Below, piece after piece: positions 58,156 to 64,000 of a stretch of DNA of 64,000 bases. Source of the stretch: Methanosarcina sp. DH2 (lineage in GTDB: Archaea > Halobacteriota > Methanosarcinia > Methanosarcinales > Methanosarcinaceae); NCBI RefSeq assembly GCF_020804225.1, contig NZ_WJBI01000019.1, positions 16,587 through 80,586 on the forward strand, read 5' to 3'. The position numbers and the translations under genes are program-made. The stretch's first letter is position 1. Each line of letters opens with the position of its first letter. Below the pieces are notes generated by a model, which did no database searches, was not told the DNA's origin, and saw only the letters and a list, made by a program, of their open reading frames with translations.

Positions 58156-58743
58156 GTGGGGGGTAAAGAACTGAAAAAGAAATATGTGTTTGAAAAGAAA
58201 GACCATCTACTTGGTGGTCTATTAGTAGGGACAACAGTAGGGACAGCCGCCGGAGCTGTGGTAGGCTTTGTTGCAGGTGTTACTGCGAAATATACTTATG
58301 ATAAGTATGTTAAAGAGAAAAGGGTATATAAAAAACTTCATTTAGTTCCAAAGAAGGTACTTAAACGCCCATATCCTGCTACTGTGAAATCTGTTTATCC
58401 GGATCGACAAACATTTTCAAAGGACCCGAAATCTCCTATCTGGATCGAATTCGATGCATCTATTGACAGTTCTACTGTCACGAAGGATACAGTTATAGTC
58501 AAGAGTTCAGCTTCTGAAAATCCTATAGAAGGAATTCTTGATGCTGGTACCAGAACGCTGATGTTCAGGCCTTATGAAGAGTATCCTCTGGGAGAAGATG
58601 AGACTAAAATATCTGTTACTTTGATAGGGACTGACACGGGATCAGGAGTTATCAAAGACGTGAAAGGTGTTTCTTTTGATGGAGATAAAGATGGAGAAGC
58701 CGGTGGAGATTTCACATACAAGTTCAAGATTTCGAAAAAATAA
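58156..58743 (+). CDS. Glycine-zipper membrane protein with SbsA-type Ig-like domain
   Basis: 195 residues. A short charged N-terminus precedes a glycine-rich hydrophobic stretch LLGGLLVGTTVGTAAGAVVG (glycine-zipper-like), then a basic linker. The C-terminal Ig-like domain of the Big_5/SbsA type has VYPDRQTFSKDPKSPIWIEF, ASIDSSTVTKDTVIVKSS and LMFRPYEEYPLGEDE. The start is a GTG at 58156; an overlapping ATG two bases earlier leads to an immediate stop. Probably membrane-attached; function unknown. Confidence 0.7.
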   Translation: MGGKELKKKYVFEKKDHLLGGLLVGTTVGTAAGAVVGFVAGVTAKYTYDKYVKEKRVYKKLHLVPKKVLKRPYPATVKSVYPDRQTFSKDPKSPIWIEFDASIDSSTVTKDTVIVKSSASENPIEGILDAGTRTLMFRPYEEYPLGEDETKISVTLIGTDTGSGVIKDVKGVSFDGDKDGEAGGDFTYKFKISKK

Positions 58744-59481
58744 AAACTTTTCTACAGTATTTTTTTCTTTCTCAGGACTTATGCAGTTACCTGCTTTGCA
58801 GGCAACTTTTGAGTCTTTTTGATTTTTTAAACTAAAGCATACATTGGATCTCTTATGAATTGATTAATAGTATTTCTCGTAATGCTACACTTCGTTTCAA
58901 ACCATATAATCCCAGTTGTTATTCTTTGGATTTCAAACCTTAGAAATGCTCTTATTGCCATCACAATATGTGCTCTCTGCACACTATTTCTTATTGCCTG
59001 GCAGCATTACACGACCACGCCTCGAAATACCATTCCGACGAAGAGCTAAGGTGATCCGCAAAACTGATCTGCATCACCCTGAACAAGGTCAACCTTAACC
59101 TAGATGCAACAACGATAAAAGAAATCCTCGACCGTTTAACCTAAAAGACTTTTGGATGTAAATAATATCAAAATAGATGATAAAAGCTGCGGGAAAGTTG
59201 ATGGCTATATTTTCTAATCATCAAAGTATATTGCCTGTTTTATCCTGAAATTATTTCGCTTTTTAAATTTCTTTTATTACTGTTATCTATCGTATACAGA
59301 TGACCTACTATTTTACTTCAATTTCGAATTTGTTTCATTTTACATGATCATTCCACAATACCAAAATGTAATGGAACTCACTCAATGTTTAACCTTTTAC
59401 GTCACCTGATGCTGTATCGTGTAATGAACTTTTAAATGGCTTTGAGTCTGCGAAATTATTTCAGGATACAACAGATGTAAA
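58744..59481. other. Gap upstream of the ISH3 element with possible gene remains
   Basis: About 740 bases. No intact gene. Around 59010-59144, two coherent peptide pieces in different frames (DHASKYHSDEELR and LNKVNLNLDATTIKEILDRL) suggest a decayed coding region, possibly a transposase; this is weak. Confidence 0.4.
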
Positions 59482-60758
59482 TTCAGTACTTCGCTAATTT
59501 TGATTTCCTCATTACGGAAGCTTCTCGATACCTTTATATGTAATGAAAAATGCCTCTCTATGTCTTTTTTCACAAATAAGTTCAGAAATAGGTTTAAAAT
59601 CGAATTAAAGTCAAAGTACTGTATTGATTCTATATTACAACCTCTCACATCTCATGTAATCCTCAAGATCAATGGTTCACTTACAAGTGAAGACATTATT
59701 CGTACTGTTGTGAGTTTGGCAGTCGATAAGAGTTCAGTCCATTCTGTCTCAAAACAGTATTCTGCTGTTGCTTGTGAAACATCTTTACGTTACCATCTTA
59801 AGAAACTAAACATGGACGAATTGATCCTATCCAATGAAAAGATTCTTCTTCAAAATCCCCTAAAAACTCTCAAAACAGGTAAGAGCTATGAGTTTGCCAT
59901 TGATTTAACCAACGATCCTTATTACGGGAAAACAGATTCGTCTAAAGAGAAATATGTAATTCGTAGCCAAGCTAAAAAGTCAACAAACTCTTTTTACTCA
60001 TATATCTCCCTCTACATCACTAACAAGAACGAAAGGTTTACTGTATCTGTTCTTCCTGTAGAAAAGAAAAAACCAATGGTTGAATACCTCTCCTATTTTC
60101 TCTATCTCATCAAAAGACTGAATTTTAAAATCAAGGTTCTCTGCCTTGATAGAGAGTTTTATTCTATAGATGTGTTTGAATTTTTGCAAAGTAATGGTGT
60201 TCCTCACATAGTTCCTGTTGTCAAGAAAGGAGAGAAGATGAAGCAACTTATGAATGGGAATAAGGCTCGGAGTACACAATATGTCATGAAGAATTCTAAG
60301 AAAAAGATTCTTTTAGACATTATCATTGATGTTAAGTATCTGAAAGGAAAGAGAGGTAAAAAGGGATGTGAGAACCTTGGTTTTGTTGTTTTTGGAGTTA
60401 AATGGTCTCCAAGAAAGGTCAGTACAGTTTACAGAAGAAGATTTGCTATTGAATCGTCATACAGGATGAGGAATGTGGTTAGACCAAAGACATCATCTAA
60501 AAACGCAACTATAAGGTACTTTTATGCATTGGTATCCTTTCTACTAAAAAATATATGGCTATACATTCAGAAAAAACATTTTACTATTGTCAAAAGAGGA
60601 CCTCAGGTTATAGATGAGGATAAGTTCAGATTTGAAGTATTTATACTTATTATTAAGGAATGGATAAGAAGAAAGTTAAGAGTGAGGACAACAGTGTGGT
60701 GTTTGAGATAAATGAAGGTAGAGTAAAAGTGGAGGAAAGATTTTAGCGAACTACTGAA
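59482..60758. mobile_element. ISH3-family insertion sequence
   Basis: Terminal inverted repeats TTCAGTACTTCGCTAA (59482-59497) and TTAGCGAACTACTGAA (60743-60758) match at 15 of 16 positions and enclose one transposase gene. Total 1277 bp. Flanking bases show no clear target duplication, so the exact ends or the insertion history remain open. Confidence 0.85.
59500..60711 (+). CDS. ISH3-family DDE transposase
   Basis: 403 residues from a TTG, or 383 from the ATG at 59560 (MSFFTNKF). Catalytic positions of the IS4-like DDE fold are visible: D in YEFAIDLTNDPYYGK, D in KVLCLDREFYSIDVF, and E in the YRRRFAIESSYRMRN signature (Y-2-R-3-E). The frame is intact from left to right repeat, so the element could be active. 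The upstream start lies inside the terminal repeat region, making the ATG the more likely start. Confidence 0.9.
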   Translation: MISSLRKLLDTFICNEKCLSMSFFTNKFRNRFKIELKSKYCIDSILQPLTSHVILKINGSLTSEDIIRTVVSLAVDKSSVHSVSKQYSAVACETSLRYHLKKLNMDELILSNEKILLQNPLKTLKTGKSYEFAIDLTNDPYYGKTDSSKEKYVIRSQAKKSTNSFYSYISLYITNKNERFTVSVLPVEKKKPMVEYLSYFLYLIKRLNFKIKVLCLDREFYSIDVFEFLQSNGVPHIVPVVKKGEKMKQLMNGNKARSTQYVMKNSKKKILLDIIIDVKYLKGKRGKKGCENLGFVVFGVKWSPRKVSTVYRRRFAIESSYRMRNVVRPKTSSKNATIRYFYALVSFLLKNIWLYIQKKHFTIVKRGPQVIDEDKFRFEVFILIIKEWIRRKLRVRTTVWCLR

Positions 60759-60894
60759 ATTGCTTCCAAAAGAGATTTTGGATTGGTATCATGAAAACTA
60801 CAATAATAGCGATGTGCGTCTCAGACATGCAGAGGAACTTGCAAGAAGGGGTATTGACGGCATATGGTTGGCTTATCATTCCGAAGAGATCTAG
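60727..60894 (+). pseudogene. 3' fragment of an unknown gene cut by the insertion sequence
   Basis: A 55-codon open stretch without a start codon runs out of the right end of the element: ELLKLLPKEILDWYHENYNN, then DVRLRHAEELARRG and WLAYHSEEI before TAG. The composition is protein-like, but no matching 5' part is seen left of the element. Family not recognised. Confidence 0.4.
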
Positions 60895-61055
60895 AAGCGA
60901 TAAGAGAGATTGAGAGGAAATTAATACCTATTGCAAATGATTGGAACAACAATCATAATTTCCCTAAACTTTTCAACAAACAGGATGCTAACCAAAGTAA
61001 AATCTTGTAAAATATTTAATCTTATAAGAACTTGTGTTATTGTTGGTGGGGATTC

Positions 61056-61949
61056 TTGGTCGATCAGTCAGATGTACATGAAAAAACCTTCAGCCCGAGT
61101 TTAAATGAAAGAACTGATGCCTTGCAGCAGCTTATAACCTTTTTTGGATCCTTTTCGGACAAGCAGCAAGCTCTGGAGGACATGCTCAGGCTCTGTTCCG
61201 ATGAAGATAAAACTCTCAGAGTAAAAGCAATAAATGCCCTTGGAACAGTTTTCCCGGAACTTTCGGATGACGAAAAAGAAAAGGGCTGGAACAGCCTGCT
61301 TGAACTTATAGGGACTGAAGACCCGGAGGTCTGGAAAGCCGTGGTAGTGTCCCTTATTTTTGCACTCGGCTATGTACCGGAAAAAAGTAAACCATGGAAC
61401 TGCCTTCTCCGGCTGGCTGAAGATGAGAACAGGCATGTCAGGGAACACGCAGTAGAAGCCCTGATCCTGCTTTTTCCTTCCATGCCGAACAGGGAAAAGG
61501 TCTGGGCTGATTTTATAGCCCTTGCAGGGAGCGAGTACGGAGATATCCGTGAACTCGTCTCGGATGCCTTTATTTTGATATACCCTTACCTTGAAGACAG
61601 GGAACAGGTCTGGGAAAGTCTGCTTGAACCTGCGGGGAGCGGAGACAGCCATGTGCAGGACAGAGCAGGAGATATCATGGCACGGATCTTCCATCAGCTC
61701 CCTGATCGAAAAAAAGCCATGCAAGACGTCGAAAACCTGACCATGGGACAAATGGGTTACATAGCCCGGCGGGCTGTAAAGTTACTACGGGACGATTATC
61801 CCGAGCTTTACGATGCAGAAAACCCGGTTGAAGAGCTTTACAGACTTGCAGCAAAAAAGGCACCGTATGCGAGATGGAAGGCTTCTGGCACAGCAGGAAA
61901 GGAGCAGGGAGCTTCCAGCAAAAAAAGAAAAGAAGAAGCTGAAAAATAG
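61056..61949 (+). CDS. HEAT-repeat protein
   Basis: 297 residues from a TTG at 61056 preceded by GGTGGGG; the frame also opens at a TTG at 61032. About six helical HEAT-like repeats of 37-40 residues are visible, each with a D/E-x-VR-x-A...L pattern (DKTLRVKAINALGTVFPEL, NRHVREHAVEALILLFPSM, GDIRELVSDAFILIYPYL, DSHVQDRAGDIMARIF). The C-terminus is a lysine-rich tail (SSKKRKEEAEK). HEAT arrays bind proteins; the partner is unknown. Higher GC than its AT-rich surroundings. Confidence 0.82.
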   Translation: MVDQSDVHEKTFSPSLNERTDALQQLITFFGSFSDKQQALEDMLRLCSDEDKTLRVKAINALGTVFPELSDDEKEKGWNSLLELIGTEDPEVWKAVVVSLIFALGYVPEKSKPWNCLLRLAEDENRHVREHAVEALILLFPSMPNREKVWADFIALAGSEYGDIRELVSDAFILIYPYLEDREQVWESLLEPAGSGDSHVQDRAGDIMARIFHQLPDRKKAMQDVENLTMGQMGYIARRAVKLLRDDYPELYDAENPVEELYRLAAKKAPYARWKASGTAGKEQGASSKKRKEEAEK

Positions 61950-62037
61950 GCTAAAATGAGGCAGCGAAAGCGAAGGTTTCAAAAAAACTGAAATTTCCTG
62001 CCATACTGCTTGTTTACTGATAATATTTCAATGTCAT

Positions 62038-62386
62038 TTACTCGATCACTATGCTTTCAGTCCGGCAGCTGTACAACTGCTGCCAGCACTTATCGTCTCC
62101 GGTTATCCCTGTGACACGTGCCCCTTCCCTCCGGTATCTTCAAGCTGCACCACACTTCCGGGCCCTAAGAGGCGTTTTTCTCCATTGCTTACTTTGAATT
62201 CTACTTTCCCGGAAGGAAGAAGACCTGCTTATGTGGAGCCGGGTGCCAGTCCCTTAACCAGCCTGAGAGAACCCGGAAGAACGCATACTGGGATGCCCGG
62301 TGGCAAGCCGACAGGAAAAGCGAAGGAGCCAGCGGGGCAAAATCCACTTCTATGAATTCAATGTCCATGTCCTCAAAATGTGACAT
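62038..62386 (-). pseudogene. Frameshifted cupin-domain protein
   Basis: Reading from ATG at 62386, the first part (MSHFEDMDIEFIEVDFAPLA ... GWLRDWHPAPHKQVFFLPGK) stops at TAG. The continuation lies in another frame: KVEFKVSNGEKRLLGPGSVV then QLEDTGGKGHVSQG. After a second frame change, TGDDKCWQQLYSCRTESIVI ends at 62038. Joined, these give the metal-binding WHPAP..., G(E/K)VE...GDGE..FGPGSVV and EDTTGKGH blocks of cupins. At least two frame changes make it inactive. Confidence 0.75.
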
Positions 62387-62487
62387 ACCGTCAGGATCAG
62401 CATATACTCATGTGTATTTCATCCAGAATATACCTCCCAATTTTATTTAGCTGAAGAAAGAATATAATCCTTCCACCTGAACCGGTA

Positions 62488-62594
62488 AGGCAGGATGAGG
62501 CGTAGCGTGAGGATATTGCAAAAATAGGAAAAAAGCAGTAGCTTTCAGCAAATTGAAAATAAGCTTGATGCTTTTTTGATCCTGCCTCCTTTTT
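62488..62594 (+). repeat. Long-range inverted repeat AGGCAGGAT/ATCCTGCCT with T-run
   Basis: A perfect 9-bp inverted repeat (62488-62496 with 62579-62587) encloses 82 bases and is followed by CC and seven T. It could be the closing stem and terminator of a small RNA, or a chance pairing. Confidence 0.35.
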
Positions 62595-62650
62595 TTCTTC
62601 ATCTTTCGAGGAAATCAGGAGAAACTTCTTACTCTATTCAAGTTTTTCCA

Positions 62651-62992
62651 TCACGGACCTTTGCATTCGTCTACAAATAGTATTACTCTCTCATCTGCGG
62701 TTTCACAGCTGATCCAGGAAGGTTTTTCCTTTATTGTGATGGTAAGAATGGACTTTCCATCCCATTCGAAGCTCCCGGTAACTCCTCTTTCTGAAATTTC
62801 TCCTTCATTTCCCGGCGGAACATCAATGCCGTAATTCTGAAGCGTATTCTTCATACACTCAAATGCGTCAGGTGTAACGTTAACAAATGTTATAGGCTTA
62901 CAACTGTTCTCTTCATTCTGTGCCTGAGCTAATCCAAGAGAAAAAACTAAGCAGATTACTATCAGAGAAGCTGCTATCAATTTTATTCTCAT
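62651..62992 (-). CDS. Small secreted hypothetical protein
   Basis: 113 residues. Signal peptide MRIKLIAASLIVICLVFSLG with cleavage near AQA. The mature part has four cysteines (ENSCKP, FECMKN, ISCETAD, VDECKGP) that could form two disulfides, and a beta-type core GVTGSFEWDGKSILTITIKE. It begins with ATG at 62992. Family not recognised; extracellular location inferred. Confidence 0.72.
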   Translation of the reverse strand: MRIKLIAASLIVICLVFSLGLAQAQNEENSCKPITFVNVTPDAFECMKNTLQNYGIDVPPGNEGEISERGVTGSFEWDGKSILTITIKEKPSWISCETADERVILFVDECKGP

Positions 62993-63358
62993 TCTTTAAC
63001 CCCCATTGCGAACTCGACCATTTTATTAGACTGAATGTACGGAATTAATTAATAAAAAAATAAAGATAATAAATTAGTACACAAAATTAGTACACAAAAT
63101 TATACACAAAATTATACACAAAATTACACACAAAATTAAATATATTAATTTTATATTATTTAAATAATATTACTGCTGATTTATATATAGTTAATCTCTA
63201 TTAAGTATGAGCTCCAGTCTGAAGTACGAAGTTTAGCAGGTCTTCGCGAGTCTCTATAGTATATTTGTAACTATTCAGGCAGCCTTTTAAAGGCTACAAT
63301 TTTTCCTCTTTTCGAGGAAAAATTGGATATAAATTGAATTCTATTTTGTTTCGTTATC
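62993..63358. other. Gap before the IS66-type transposase
   Basis: 366 bases. An ACACAAAATTA-type tandem repeat fills 63073-63140. GCCTTTTAAAGGC (about 63282-63294) is a perfect palindrome. AATTTTTCCTC/GAGGAAAAATT (63298-63308 with 63314-63324) is an 11-bp hairpin with a 5-base loop, probably part of the left end of the transposable element. Confidence 0.65.
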
Positions 63359-64000
63359 ATGCTTACACGTGAAGAGATTCTTGCTTTGTGTGCTTCAAAC
63401 CCTGAAGTTATTGCTTACATTGTGAGTCTTGAAACTCAAATTAAAGAACTTACTGAAAGGTTGATAGCCTTAGAATCTCGTTTAAACCAAAATAGTCGTA
63501 ACAGCAGTCGTCCTCCTTCTACTGATTTTTTTGTCAAGGAGAAACCTAATCCTAAGAGTCTCCGTAAAAAGAGCGGGAAGAAACCTGGAGGTCAAGATGG
63601 TCACCCAGGGACAACTCTTGATATGGTTGATGATCCTGAGTAGGTAATAGAACATTCTTTGAGTTGCTGCAAAGAATGTGGCCATACTCTTGAGAATGTT
63701 GAAGTTGAAGCCCAAGAGAAAAGACAGGTCTTTGATATTCCTCCTGTAAATCTAATTGTTACAGAACACAAAAGTCAGATTAAGACCTGTCCTTACTGTG
63801 GAAGAATAAATAAAGCTGTTTTTCCTGAATCAGTAAAATATCCAGTTCAGTATGGTCCTAATATCTTAGCTTCAGCTATTTACTGTAAAAATCACCATTT
63901 TATCCCCTATGAAAGGATTTCTGAATTTTTTGAGGATATTATGGGAATAAAAATCTGTCCTGCTACGATAATTCGAGCAGAAAGAGAATGTTTTCAGAAT
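63359..64000 (+). CDS. IS66-type transposase with in-frame UAG (3' partial)
   Basis: The N-terminus begins MLTREEILALCASNPEVIAY, then a coiled-coil stretch and LNQNSRNSSRPPSTDFF, followed by KKSGKKPGGQDGHPGTTL, the basic leader of IS66-group transposases. After TAG at 63641-63643 the same frame continues to the window end with the zinc-finger region CCKECGHTL ... KTCPYCG and YGPNILASAIYCKNHHFIPY of the same family. The protein is therefore either interrupted by a nonsense change or read through with pyrrolysine at codon 95. The catalytic DDE part lies beyond the window. Confidence 0.82.

Overview
The window reads as chromosomal DNA of a methanogenic archaeon of the genus Methanosarcina. The evidence is F420 (cof) and methanofuran (mfn) biosynthesis genes, a ferredoxin/geranylgeranyl reductase pair for archaeal lipids, an archaeal elongation factor 1-beta, a bacterial-type grpE-dnaK-dnaJ locus with orf16, orf11 and trkA (the layout described for Methanosarcina), a PGF-CTERM S-layer-type protein, long AT-rich intergenic regions full of short tandem repeats, and insertion sequences. 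Species cannot be fixed from the sequence alone.

Layout. 1-5.1 kb: the 3' end of a phytoene-desaturase-like FAD protein, then cofG, two cofH paralogues and cofC on the + strand. 5.7-8.4 kb: a TetR regulator, then a 2x[4Fe-4S] ferredoxin overlapping geranylgeranyl reductase and ending in a clear terminator. 8.4-9.0 kb: tandem palindromic repeats whose stems covary, plus other hairpins. 9.0-20.3 kb (- strand): orf16, grpE, dnaK, dnaJ, orf11, trkA, trkH and a second trkA-trkH pair. 20.9-24.7 kb: mfnD, mfnF and mfnE for methanofuran, a small zinc-ribbon protein, aEF-1beta and tRNA-Ala(CGC). 25.8-30.5 kb: a multi-PAS histidine kinase overlapping a single-domain response regulator, with a second regulator copy downstream. 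31-40.5 kb: thiI, a GC-rich repeat cluster, a very large secreted TPR protein, an HD-domain protein and a Nif3-like protein. 41-48.5 kb: an S-layer-type protein, a DHH phosphoesterase overlapping an EngB-like GTPase, ATP-dependent DNA ligase, homoserine dehydrogenase and its ACT-domain partner.

48.9-64 kb is accessory in character. A membrane-anchored winged-helix regulator diverges from a tandemly duplicated cassette, each copy encoding a secreted helical protein and a small lipoprotein. Further on are a phasin-like coiled-coil protein, a 493-residue protein that looks like a Cry delta-endotoxin pore-forming domain fused to a jacalin-like lectin, a secreted hypothetical protein, an ATPase remnant, an SbsA-type Ig protein, an ISH3-family insertion sequence with terminal inverted repeats, a HEAT-repeat protein, a frameshifted cupin pseudogene, a small secreted protein, and an IS66-type transposase with an in-frame UAG (a pyrrolysine codon in these organisms) that runs off the window.

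The strongest candidate for an undescribed system is the Cry-like/jacalin-like protein at 54.9-56.3 kb. The next strongest are the covarying palindromic repeat family (8.5-8.7 kb, related sequence at 20.5 kb) and the duplicated secreted-protein/lipoprotein cassette beside a membrane regulator. All family assignments come from motif recognition by reading; no database search was run.
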